From the NCBI RefSeq assembly GCF_001586165.1, contig NZ_CP014608.1, positions 3,720,001 through 3,784,000 of the forward strand: a stretch of 64,000 nucleotides of DNA. The letters run 5' to 3'. The DNA comes from Obesumbacterium proteus. GTDB taxonomy: Bacteria > Pseudomonadota > Gammaproteobacteria > Enterobacterales > Enterobacteriaceae. Below the pieces are notes generated by a model. That model saw nothing but the letters and a program-made list of their open reading frames with translations, made no database searches and was not told the origin of the DNA. Each line of letters starts with the position of its first letter. Within the stretch, counting starts at the first letter, position 1. Of the stretch, positions 44,301 through 53,133 are shown piece by piece. The position numbers and the translations under genes are program-made.

Positions 44301-44943
44301 CCTAAATGTAATTATTGCTGATGACCATCCAATTGTCCTATTCGGTATTAGGAAGTCACTTGAACAAATCGAATGGGTTAACGTTGTCGGGGAATTTGAA
44401 GACTCAACGGCATTAATCAATAGCTTATCTAAGCTGGATGCGAATGTACTGATCACCGATCTTTCCATGCCGGGCGACAAATACGGCGATGGCATTACCT
44501 TGATTAAATATATCAAGCGCCATTATCCGCACCTGTCCATTATTGTTCTCACTATGAACAATAACCCTGCCATTTTAAGCGCAGTTCTGGAATTGGATAT
44601 TGAAGGGATTGTCCTTAAGCAAGGCGCACCGGCTGATTTACCGAAGGCACTGGCTGCATTGCAAAAAGGCAAAAAATTCACCCCAGAAAGCGTGTCCAAA
44701 CTGCTGGAAAAAATTAGTGCGAGCGGCTACGGAGACAAGCGTTTATCACCAAAAGAAAGCGAAGTACTCCGCTTATTCGCCGAAGGTTTCTTGGTAACAG
44801 AAATTGCTAAAAAACTGAACCGCAGCATTAAAACCATCAGTAGCCAGAAGAAATCAGCCATGCTGAAACTGGGCGTCGATAACGATATTGCACTGCTGAA
44901 CTATCTTTCTTCCGTCAATATTATGTCGGTGGATAAAGACTAA
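44293..44943 (+). CDS. rcsB: Response regulator RcsB
   Basis: The 216-aa regulator equals E. coli RcsB in length. The receiver starts MNNLNVIIADDHPIVLFGIRKSLE; the phospho-acceptor is Asp56 (LITDLSMPG). A LuxR/NarL-type HTH follows (RLSPKESEVLRLFAEGFLVTEIAKKLNRSIKTISSQKKSAMLKLG, about 148-195). It controls capsule, motility, rprA and biofilm genes with or without RcsA. It is translationally coupled to rcsD (8-bp overlap). The 450-bp repeat copy B begins 38 nt after its stop codon. Confidence 0.97.
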   Translation: MNNLNVIIADDHPIVLFGIRKSLEQIEWVNVVGEFEDSTALINSLSKLDANVLITDLSMPGDKYGDGITLIKYIKRHYPHLSIIVLTMNNNPAILSAVLELDIEGIVLKQGAPADLPKALAALQKGKKFTPESVSKLLEKISASGYGDKRLSPKESEVLRLFAEGFLVTEIAKKLNRSIKTISSQKKSAMLKLGVDNDIALLNYLSSVNIMSVDKD

Positions 44944-44981
44944 GTTTAGACCGAGTCTCAATATGGCATTATGCCATGACG

Positions 44982-45441
44982 GTGTAAGGTTTCGTTCGCC
45001 TATCAGCAACGGCATTTGCCTATAAACTGAGTGAAGGCGACCGATGAGGGGCGCCAACGCGCGCCCCTTCAATCCTCGCGCTTTTGTCCGCGACGCCATC
45101 TCCGCATCGGGTCGGCATGCGCCATCCTTGGCGCCTCCTCCCCTCGTAGAAACATCCTGTTTCTACTGCTCTATCTACCAAAACTTAAAAAAATTAAAAG
45201 ATAAGAAGGCAAAATGTCTTTTGTCTTTTTCGTGTTAGATGAAATGCGTTTTAGAGCCGCCAGCAGGGATGCTGGTGGCAGGTCGAGGGCGCACACGATG
45301 TGCGCTCCGAGACCGGTCGGCCAAACGAATTGGTAATAAGCGTGTGAGTTGAGAGCCCCCACGCGATGGGGCTCTCATCGAACGCCTTCAACTAAGGCTA
45401 AATATAAAAACTGCAATCAACAGGCGGTCGAAATCTTACAC
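44982..45441 (+). repeat. Dispersed quasi-palindromic element, copy B
   Basis: This copy has the longest visible terminal inverted repeat: GTGTAAGGTTTCGTTCGCC at 44982-45000 against CGAAATCTTACAC at 45429-45441. The central part (about 45100-45330) aligns with copies A and C, but the left hairpin has other bases (AGGGGCGC/GCGCCCCT). The right hairpin reads GAGAGCCCC/GGGGCTCTC where A and C have GAGAGTCCC/GGGACTCTC, a compensatory T-A to C-G change. It fills the space between convergent rcsB and rcsC. No credible protein is encoded. Confidence 0.8.
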
Positions 45442-45496
45442 TATAAGCGTCATAGAATAGCGCATACAGAATCTTACACTTGCAGACCCAATCACT

Positions 45497-48361
45497 CTAA
45501 ATTGAGTTCGCTCTTCCCTTCCTCACCACCTCAGCAAAATGATGCAGTGATTTTTGTAGCTCTTCCAGCGTCACTGGCTTCGACAAACAGCTATCCATAC
45601 CAACCTGAATACAACGCTCCCGCTCTTCCGCCAGCGCATTCGCCGTTACGCCGATAATTGGCGCGGTGCGGCCTTGCTGGCGCAGACGTGCAGTCAGCTG
45701 ATAACCATCCATGTTTGCCATGTTCACGTCGGTCAGTACAATGTCGGCCTGCTGTTTCGCTAAGGCGCCTAATGCATCCAAACCATCGCTTGCGGTTGAT
45801 ACCGACTGATACCCTAATGAAATCAGCTGATCGGCCAGCAGGCGGCGGTTGATCGGATGATCGTCAACGATAAGGATATGCACATCGCTGTAATCTTTAA
45901 CTTCAATAGGGCCATTATCTTCAGAAAGATCGGGGAGTAATGCCGTGTCTTCTGGCACAAAGATACGGCGTAGAATACTCAACAACTCCAGCGGTGCCGC
46001 CGTGCTAAGCACCCATGAGCCGTCCTCTTTGCGTTTCGCATGGCCTAAATACTCTGCGGATAGGCGGATGTGGGTCTTAACCGGAGTAATTAGCGTCACA
46101 TCATGATCTGAAATCAAAATCCCCTGCTCATCGCAGTGCTCGCTGGCGCTGCATAGGTGAACATCTGCACCGGCCATGGTCAGAAGTTTCAACAGATATG
46201 CTTCCAAGCGCGCATTATGGATCTCAAGCCAAACGGTTTTTTGTGCCAATGCCGCAATTTCAGGCGCTGATTCCACCGCCTGATACATCGGAATACGCAC
46301 GGTAAATATGCTGCCCATTCCCGGTTCCGATTCTACGGCAATGTCGCCGTCCATCAGACTGACCAGCTTTTCACAGATGGCCAGCCCCAGACCGGTTCCT
46401 TGGAAATGGCGCTGCACACCGGTTCCGACTTGGAAGAAAGGATCGAACAACTTCATCACGTCGCGGAATGGAATACCAAGACCGGTATCACGCACGCGGA
46501 ACTCGAGATAGAAATCCTGTACCCGCACCTGAAGAATAATGCAGCCCGTATCGGTAAATTTGATCGCATTGCTTAGCAGGTTCGACAGCACCTGCTGAAT
46601 ACGCATGATATCGCCAGCAACGGAATCCGGTACTTCGGGCTCAATAAAGCAGTACATCGCCAAGCGCTTACGCACCACCAGCGGCAAGTAGTTGCCGATA
46701 ATATGCGGGATCACCTTACGCGGCTCGAAGGTTCCCGGCTCTATTTTGAGCTGTTCGGATTCTATTTTTGAGAAATCGAGAATGTCGCTGATGATTTTAA
46801 GCAGCAGACCCGAGGAGTTGCTCATCGCCGCTAGCAGACGCTGGGTTTCTTCCGGCAGCGACTTAGTCTGTAGCAGGTCGAGATTACCAATGATGCCATA
46901 CAGCGGCGTTCTCAGCTCGTGGCTGACCGTCGCCAAGAACATCGACTTCGACTGACTGGCCTGCTCGGCGGCATTGGCAAGCTCTTGCAATGACTCTTCG
47001 ATTTTAACGCGTGCGCTTACGTCAATCATGACGCAAATCGCCACATCCTCATTGCGATAGCGAGAGTGAACAAAGCTAATTTGCAGGTTCTGGTTCTGAC
47101 TGGTGATGACGTCGACCACGCTGCTAGGTTGCTCGCAGATAATGCGCGTGATCCGATGGCGGTCTTCAGAGGTAAACAGGCTGATATAATTATGCGCCAG
47201 TTCATTACTCAGAATATTACTACCGTCTTTAATGCGCAGAATACAGATGCCAACCGGCGCAGAGGCCACGATTTTACGGTTAAATTGCTCATGTTCTTCA
47301 AGGCGAAATGCGTTATTTTCTGCCGGAGAAAACATCTTGCGCTCAAATAACCACGTCAGCACAAACAGAATAAGCGCGCTGATTAAGTTTAATATCACCG
47401 CATTAATCAAGAGTAGATTAAAACGCTCGAGCAATACGCTAGTCGGCAATGAATAGACAATGCTTAATCCCGACGGGCTTAGTTTCTTTTTCAGCAACAG
47501 GGTGTCATAGCCGCTGTTATAGCCAAAATAGTTATCGTCGTTCGGAATACCTGAAAGGGCTGGTTGCTCACCGCCGTTTTCAGTGTAGGTCATTAATACG
47601 TCATTATTTTCATTCAACAACGTGACACCCACCGGCAGCGTGGAAGGATTAGTAAAATCCTCCAGACGGATATTTTGCTCGGTGCCTAGCAGCGCTTCCA
47701 GCTTGTTGGCGATGTAAACCGGCGTAATAACATAAAGCGCCCCCACGTCATTTTGAGTACCGGGGATCACCCAGAACAGCGTGTGTTCTTTCTCTTTATT
47801 ATTGCTGTTTTGGAACATCAAAATCCGCTGATGTAAATTGCGGAACACATTGCTTTGGTCGAGCGGTGTATTACGAATACCAAAATCAGCCAGACACAAG
47901 CTTTCACCACCGATAAAGAAGATTCGGTTGAGGTCATATGCGGCAACGAAATTCTCTTTCCAATAGTTGATGAAATTACTCAGCGACTCTAACGAGTTCT
48001 GGTAATTATCGCTCAGCAACTGACAGTCAGACTCAGGAAAAATCGGCGTCAGCGGCGGAAGCGTATTCTTTCCACTGAATACGCCGTTAATCATATCCAG
48101 CCCAGTAACGGACCAACTCAGTCGATTTTCCGCAATATAGCGAATATCCCGCATGATGCTGGCGGAGTGCTTGATCACCCCCTGCGCCTGATCAAAATTC
48201 AGGTTGAAGTCTTGGCGGATGTCCGACTCTTTCTCATGAAATTCATTGAGAATATAAAATGTGGTCAGCAAAGCGCCCAAGATCCACAGCATCAGCGCCA
48301 ACGATCGGAATAGATAGCGTGAAATTCGCAGCGTTGTTCGGAAAGAGGCTAGATATTTCAA
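45497..48361 (-). CDS. rcsC: Hybrid sensor kinase RcsC
   Basis: The 954-aa protein (E. coli 949) starts MKYLASFRTTLRISRYLFRSL, with a first membrane helix at about 20-40, a periplasmic domain to about 310, and a second helix. Cytoplasmic parts are a PAS-like linker, the histidine-kinase H-box (FLATVSHELRTPLYGIIGNLDLLQ), an ATPase with DTGLGIP and GTGLGLAI, the ABL domain, and a receiver at the C-terminus with the acceptor Asp in IVLTDVNMANMD. It phosphorylates RcsD and thereby RcsB. It faces rcsB, as in E. coli. The gyrA terminator lies upstream. Confidence 0.96.
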   Translation of the reverse strand: MKYLASFRTTLRISRYLFRSLALMLWILGALLTTFYILNEFHEKESDIRQDFNLNFDQAQGVIKHSASIMRDIRYIAENRLSWSVTGLDMINGVFSGKNTLPPLTPIFPESDCQLLSDNYQNSLESLSNFINYWKENFVAAYDLNRIFFIGGESLCLADFGIRNTPLDQSNVFRNLHQRILMFQNSNNKEKEHTLFWVIPGTQNDVGALYVITPVYIANKLEALLGTEQNIRLEDFTNPSTLPVGVTLLNENNDVLMTYTENGGEQPALSGIPNDDNYFGYNSGYDTLLLKKKLSPSGLSIVYSLPTSVLLERFNLLLINAVILNLISALILFVLTWLFERKMFSPAENNAFRLEEHEQFNRKIVASAPVGICILRIKDGSNILSNELAHNYISLFTSEDRHRITRIICEQPSSVVDVITSQNQNLQISFVHSRYRNEDVAICVMIDVSARVKIEESLQELANAAEQASQSKSMFLATVSHELRTPLYGIIGNLDLLQTKSLPEETQRLLAAMSNSSGLLLKIISDILDFSKIESEQLKIEPGTFEPRKVIPHIIGNYLPLVVRKRLAMYCFIEPEVPDSVAGDIMRIQQVLSNLLSNAIKFTDTGCIILQVRVQDFYLEFRVRDTGLGIPFRDVMKLFDPFFQVGTGVQRHFQGTGLGLAICEKLVSLMDGDIAVESEPGMGSIFTVRIPMYQAVESAPEIAALAQKTVWLEIHNARLEAYLLKLLTMAGADVHLCSASEHCDEQGILISDHDVTLITPVKTHIRLSAEYLGHAKRKEDGSWVLSTAAPLELLSILRRIFVPEDTALLPDLSEDNGPIEVKDYSDVHILIVDDHPINRRLLADQLISLGYQSVSTASDGLDALGALAKQQADIVLTDVNMANMDGYQLTARLRQQGRTAPIIGVTANALAEERERCIQVGMDSCLSKPVTLEELQKSLHHFAEVVRKGRANSI

Positions 48362-48433
48362 AGGATTACCATTGCAGAAGACGGTCAGTTAAACGAAAGG
48401 CCTACATTCAAGTATCACACTAGTCACTAGAGA

Positions 48434-48470
48434 TAAAAAAAGCCAGTACAAACATCTGCACTGGCTTTTT
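48434..48470 (-). terminator. Intrinsic terminator of gyrA
   Basis: AGCCAGT (48441-48447) pairs with ACTGGCT (48460-48466) around a 12-nt loop. On the minus strand it is followed by seven T residues. It separates gyrA from the rcsC start. Confidence 0.88.
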
Positions 48471-48494
48471 ATCGAGTCAACGAAACGCTAGTAA

Positions 48495-51155
48495 TTAGGC
48501 GTTTTCGTCGCGCTCTTCATCATCAGACTCTGATGCGTCATCGACGCTTTCAGCATCGTCTGCAATATCAGCAACATCGCCGTCAACCGCCGCATTCTCT
48601 TCACCATCGAGAACTTCATCATCCTCTTCTGGTTCAGCAACGCGCTGCAAGCCAACCACGTGTTCGTCTTCAGCGGTGCGGATCAGCGTAACACCTTGGG
48701 TGTTACGACCAACAACGCTCACCTCAGCAACGCGGGTACGTACCAACGTGCCAGCATCGGTGATCATCATAATCTGATCGCATTCGTCGACCTGAACAGC
48801 GCCAACCACGTTACCATTACGCTCGCTGACCTTGATAGAGATAACCCCCTGAGTCGCACGGGACTTGGTTGGGTACTCTGCAACGCCGGTACGCTTACCG
48901 TAGCCATTTTCGGTCACGGTCAGAATATCGCCTTCGCCACGAGGGATGATCAGTGAGACAACGCGGTCTTCACCGTTGAGGTTGATACCACGCACGCCCG
49001 TTGCGGTACGGCCCATAGAACGCACTTGGCTTTCTGGGAAACGCACCACTTTACCGGCCGCAGAGAACAGCATCACTTCGTTGCTGCCGTCGGTCAGATC
49101 AACGCCAATCAGCTCATCGCCTTCGTTCAGATTCACGGCAATAATACCCGCGCTGCGAGGACGGCTGAAATCGGTCAGCGCAGTTTTCTTCACGGTACCG
49201 CTCGCGGTTGCCATGAAGACGTGACGACCTTCTTCGTATTCACGCACCGGAAGAATGGCGGTAATACGTTCGTTGGCTTCCAGCGGCAGCAGGTTGATGA
49301 TCGGACGACCACGCGCACCACGGCTCGCTTCAGGCAACTGATAGACCTTCATCCAGTACAAACGACCACGGCTTGAGAAGCACAGAATGGTGTCGTGCGT
49401 GTTGGCCACCAGCAGGCGGTCAATGAAGTCTTCTTCTTTAATACGTGCAGCTGACTTACCTTTACCACCGCGACGCTGTGCTTCGTAGTCGGTCAGAGGC
49501 TGGTATTTCACATAGCCCTGATGCGACAAGGTCACCACTACGTCTTCCTGCGAAATCAAATCTTCGATGTTGATATCAGCAGTGTTTTCAGTAATTTCGG
49601 TACGACGCGCATCGCCAAACTGGTCACGAACCGCGATCAGTTCTTCGCGAATCACTTCCATCAGGCGATCTGGGCTTTCCAGAATGAAAATCAGCGCAGC
49701 GATCTGTTCTAACAGATCTTTGTATTCGTCGAGCAGCTTCTCATGCTCAAGGCCGGTCAGTTTCTGCAAACGCAGATCCAGAATAGCCTGTGCCTGCTGT
49801 TCAGTTAGATAGTAATGACCTTCACGAATACCGAACTCTGGCTCCAACCATTCAGGGCGCGCAGCGTTATCGCCAGCACGTTCCAGCATCGCTGCAACGG
49901 TGCCCAGTTCCCAGCCGCGTGCAACCAGCAGTGCTTTCGCTTCCGCAGGGTTTGGTGCATGGCGGATAAGTTCAATGATTGGGTCGATGTTCGACAGCGC
50001 AATCGCCAAACCTTCCAAGATGTGCGCACGATCGCGAGCCTTGCGCAGTTCAAAGATGGTACGACGAGTAACAACTTCGCGGCGGTGGCGAACGAATGCC
50101 TGTAGGCAGTCTTTCAGCGTCAGCAGTTTAGGCTGTCCCTGATGCAGCGCCACCATGTTGATACCAAACGTCACCTGCATTTGCGTCAGTGAGTAGAGGT
50201 GGTTCAGAACCACTTCGCCCACGGCGTCACGTTTGATTTCAATAACAATACGCATACCGTCTTTATCGGACTCATCACGCAGAGCGCTGATGCCTTCCAG
50301 ACGTTTTTCTTTTACCAACTCAGCAATTTTCTCGATCAGGCGAGCTTTGTTCACCTGATAAGGAATTTCATGCACGATGATGGTTTCGCGGCCGGTTTTT
50401 TCGTCCGCTTCAACTTCGGCTTTGGCACGGATATACACCTTGCCGCGCCCAGTACGATACGCTTCCTCAATACCACGACGACCGTTGATGATCGCGGCAG
50501 TTGGGAAATCCGGGCCAGGGATATGCTGCATCAGGCCTTCAACCGTAATGTTTTCGTCATCAATATAGGCCAAGCAGCCATTGATCACTTCATTCAGGTT
50601 GTGTGGAGGAATATTGGTTGCCATACCTACGGCGATACCGGAAGAACCGTTTACCAGCAGGTTTGGAACTTTGGTTGGCAACACCGCTGGGATTTGCTCG
50701 GTGCCGTCATAGTTAGGCACGAAATCAACGGTCTCTTTTTCCAGATCCGCTAACAGTTCGTGAGCAATTTTGGACATACGGATTTCGGTATAACGCATTG
50801 CTGCGGCGGAGTCGCCATCAACAGAACCGAAGTTACCCTGTCCATCAACCAACATGTAACGCAGCGAGAACGGCTGAGCCATACGAACGATAGTATCGTA
50901 TACCGCGCTATCACCATGTGGATGGTATTTACCGATAACGTCCCCGACGATACGGGCCGATTTTTTATATGCTTTATTCCAGTCATTGCCCAATACATTC
51001 ATCGCGAACAGAACGCGACGGTGAACTGGCTTCAGTCCATCACGAACATCCGGCAGCGCACGCCCGACGATAACGGACATGGCGTAATCCAGATACGAGT
51101 TTTTCAACTCTTCTTCGATGTTGACCGGCGTAATCTCTCTGGCAAGGTCGCTCAT
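48495..51155 (-). CDS. gyrA: DNA gyrase subunit A
   Basis: The 886-aa protein has the catalytic Tyr122 (AAAMRYTEIRM) and the quinolone region HPHGDSAVYD with Ser83 and Asp87, so no common resistance change is present. The breakage-reunion domain fills the first 520 residues, then come the C-terminal beta-pinwheel with the GyrA box (QRRGGKGKSAARIKEEDFI) and an acidic tail of about 50 Asp/Glu-rich residues. It forms gyrase with GyrB and introduces negative supercoils. ATG 51155 gives the E. coli N-terminus MSDLAREITPVNIEEELKNS. It is divergent from ubiG, as in E. coli. Confidence 0.97.
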   Translation of the reverse strand: MSDLAREITPVNIEEELKNSYLDYAMSVIVGRALPDVRDGLKPVHRRVLFAMNVLGNDWNKAYKKSARIVGDVIGKYHPHGDSAVYDTIVRMAQPFSLRYMLVDGQGNFGSVDGDSAAAMRYTEIRMSKIAHELLADLEKETVDFVPNYDGTEQIPAVLPTKVPNLLVNGSSGIAVGMATNIPPHNLNEVINGCLAYIDDENITVEGLMQHIPGPDFPTAAIINGRRGIEEAYRTGRGKVYIRAKAEVEADEKTGRETIIVHEIPYQVNKARLIEKIAELVKEKRLEGISALRDESDKDGMRIVIEIKRDAVGEVVLNHLYSLTQMQVTFGINMVALHQGQPKLLTLKDCLQAFVRHRREVVTRRTIFELRKARDRAHILEGLAIALSNIDPIIELIRHAPNPAEAKALLVARGWELGTVAAMLERAGDNAARPEWLEPEFGIREGHYYLTEQQAQAILDLRLQKLTGLEHEKLLDEYKDLLEQIAALIFILESPDRLMEVIREELIAVRDQFGDARRTEITENTADINIEDLISQEDVVVTLSHQGYVKYQPLTDYEAQRRGGKGKSAARIKEEDFIDRLLVANTHDTILCFSSRGRLYWMKVYQLPEASRGARGRPIINLLPLEANERITAILPVREYEEGRHVFMATASGTVKKTALTDFSRPRSAGIIAVNLNEGDELIGVDLTDGSNEVMLFSAAGKVVRFPESQVRSMGRTATGVRGINLNGEDRVVSLIIPRGEGDILTVTENGYGKRTGVAEYPTKSRATQGVISIKVSERNGNVVGAVQVDECDQIMMITDAGTLVRTRVAEVSVVGRNTQGVTLIRTAEDEHVVGLQRVAEPEEDDEVLDGEENAAVDGDVADIADDAESVDDASESDDEERDENA

Positions 51156-51273
51156 GGAGCTGCTATCCCTCTACTGACTTCTGATGATTCATCTGCTGCC
51201 GCTACCCTAACAGACACCCTTGGGTATATTCATCGAATAGATCAAAGCGCATACACGATGACAAAGACCGCGA

Positions 51274-51302
51274 ATTATATCATAAAGCCGGATTTAGTGC
51301 GA
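51274..51302 (-). promoter_or_regulatory. Possible gyrA promoter
   Basis: On the minus strand TATAAT (51279-51274) is preceded at 17 bp by TTCGCA (51302-51297). It lies 120 nt upstream of the gyrA start. The -35 is weak, which fits the supercoiling-sensitive control known for gyrA promoters. Confidence 0.4.
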
Positions 51303-51443
51303 AACCCTGTGCGCTTTTCAATGCATGGCGGAATTAACCTCATTTAGCCAAGAATCTGTATAATCCACAGCAGTACTTTTCTCAAAAAATTATTTTCCGG
51401 TGAATGATTCACGCCACCAGAAATATCTTAGAAGGAGTGTTCG

Positions 51444-52154
51444 ATGTCTGAACAAAACGTAGACCATCAGGAAATTGCTAAATTTGAAGCCGTTGCATCG
51501 CGCTGGTGGGATCTCGAAGGGGAATTTAAACCCCTGCACCGCATTAACCCTCTGCGCCTGAACTATATCCAGCAACGCGCCGACGGTGTATTTGGTAAGA
51601 AAATCCTCGATGTTGGCTGCGGCGGCGGCATTCTGGCCGAGAGCATGGCACGTGAAGGCGCCGAGGTGACAGGCTTGGATATGGGCGCAGAGCCCTTGCA
51701 GGTCGCCCGCTTGCATTCACTGGAAACCGGCATCAAAGTCACCTACGTTCAGGAAACCGTTGAGCAGCACGCCGACGAGCATGCGGGTCTCTACGATATT
51801 GTCACCTGCATGGAAATGCTGGAACACGTCCCCGATCCGCGCTCCGTGGTGTTGGCATGCGCCAAGCTGGTAAAACCCGGTGGACACGTTTTCTTCTCAA
51901 CGATTAACCGCAATAACAAAGCCTGGCTGATGGCGGTGATTGGCGCTGAATACGTACTGAAGATGGTGCCAAAGGGAACTCACGATGTGAAAAAATTCAT
52001 TCGCCCTGCGGAATTGATCGGTTGGATCGACGAAACCCCGCTGCGCGAACGCAATATGATTGGCCTGCACTACAACCCGTTAACAGATAAGTTCAAGCTG
52101 GCACCGAACGTGGATGTGAATTATATGGTGCATACGGTTAGGGATTTGGGATGA
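51444..52154 (+). CDS. ubiG: Ubiquinone biosynthesis O-methyltransferase UbiG
   Basis: The 236-aa enzyme has the SAM-binding motif ILDVGCGGGILAESMA (about residues 54-69), and EMLEHVPDP and GGHVFFSTINRN of the class I methyltransferase fold. The N-terminal FEAVASRWWDLEGEFKPLHRINPLRLNYI is diagnostic of UbiG. It carries out both O-methylation steps in ubiquinone synthesis. The ATG at 51444 has AAGGAG 7 nt upstream. It is divergent from gyrA and is followed 32 nt later by repeat copy C. Confidence 0.96.
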   Translation: MSEQNVDHQEIAKFEAVASRWWDLEGEFKPLHRINPLRLNYIQQRADGVFGKKILDVGCGGGILAESMAREGAEVTGLDMGAEPLQVARLHSLETGIKVTYVQETVEQHADEHAGLYDIVTCMEMLEHVPDPRSVVLACAKLVKPGGHVFFSTINRNNKAWLMAVIGAEYVLKMVPKGTHDVKKFIRPAELIGWIDETPLRERNMIGLHYNPLTDKFKLAPNVDVNYMVHTVRDLG

Positions 52155-52186
52155 GATTTCGTACGCCTGCTGTTTATGACAACTTT

Positions 52187-52644
52187 GTGTAATATTCCGC
52201 CCGCCTGTCAATACCGAATTATCATGTGCCAGAAATGAAGGCGTACGGGCAGAGACCACCAGCGCGTGGTCTCTGCACTCGCGCGCTTTTATCCGAGATG
52301 CCATCTCCGCGTCGGGTCGGCATGCGCCATCCTTGGCGCCTCCTCCCCTTGTAGAAACATCCTGTTTCTACTGCTCTCTCTACCAAGACTTAAACAATCA
52401 AAAGATAAGAAGATAAGAAGACAAAAATGTCTTTTGTTTTTTCATGTTGAAAGAATGCATTTTAGAGCCGCCAGCAGGGATGCTGGTGGCAGGTCGAGGG
52501 CGCACAGGACGTGCGCTCTGAGACCGGTCGGCCAAACGACGCGGTAAAAAGCGCGCGAGTTGAGAGTCCCCGCGCAACGGGACTCTCATCGGACGCCTAC
52601 GCCTGTAGTTGCATAGAAACGTATTAGCTTATTGGCGGACGAAA
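52187..52644 (+). repeat. Dispersed quasi-palindromic element, copy C
   Basis: Nearly identical to copy A in opposite orientation. Left end GTGTAATATTCCGCCCGCC; right end GGCGGACGAAA. Hairpins: 52249-52276 (GCAGAGACCAC arm), 52324-52339, 52351-52371 (GTAGAAACA-TCC-TGTTTCTAC), 52418-52433 followed by a T-rich run, 52467-52490, 52500-52516, 52562-52587. CTCGCGCGCTTTT on the left and AAAAAGCGCGCGAG on the right form a long-range inverted repeat. An 8-bp duplication (AGATAAGA) near 52405 distinguishes it from copy A. It lies between ubiG and the nrdA control region. Confidence 0.85.
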
Positions 52645-52907
52645 CCGTCGCAGTAGTAACATATACTACGACTGGCCATACAACCCCTTTCCCGTTCTAA
52701 AATATTACACAAGCCCATAATCGAAAAACGAACAAACATTCACCTCACAATTCCACGATCAATATTTGACTTTTCCACTCCGAATAAGAAACCAGCAGTC
52801 GATCAATTTATTTTATTTTTAAGTGGAATCTTATCCCCCTCGCCTCTCAACCGCTGCCGCCAGTAATGACGGTACGTGAGCGCCAGACTTAACAATTCAC
52901 CCCCAAG

Positions 52908-52916
52908 TTATCCACA
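52908..52916 (+). promoter_or_regulatory. DnaA box upstream of nrdA
   Basis: TTATCCACA matches the strong DnaA-binding consensus. DnaA is known to act at the nrdA promoter of E. coli, linking dNTP supply to replication. It lies 30 bp before the proposed -10/-35 pair. Between 52645 and 52907 I see nothing else defined. Confidence 0.7.
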
Positions 52917-52937
52917 ATTTTGCGGCGTTTTGTTCAC

Positions 52938-53002
52938 TTGCAAAACTGAGCCAAGAACACTATCTTGTTATCACTCCTTGATTAATACACCATATCTTGT
53001 GT
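52938..53002 (+). promoter_or_regulatory. nrdA promoter with two NrdR boxes
   Basis: TTGCAA (52938-52943) and TATCTT (52961-52966) are spaced 17 bp. Two NrdR-type boxes, 52955-52970 and 52987-53002 (ACACCATATCTTGTGT), share TATCTTGT and are exactly 32 bp apart, about three helical turns, the spacing typical of NrdR. Box 1 overlaps the -10, as expected for repression by ATP/dATP-loaded NrdR. Confidence 0.75.
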
Positions 53003-53133
53003 TCACAACACGAAATCGACACTACACGTCAAGTTAATGCAACAATGATTTTGCATTGATTTAACGCGCATGGTTTTTATAGACACGATGACGGCTTGAA
53101 CATGAGATCGCACACGGACAGGTAAATAGCCCT

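Noticed and set aside
50905..50917. Quinolone-resistance substitution in gyrA
   Set aside because: Residues 83 and 87 read Ser and Asp, the wild-type state.
48660..51347. Several plus-strand frames opposite gyrA (up to 195 codons)
   Set aside because: Antisense shadows of a strongly conserved gene; no independent support.
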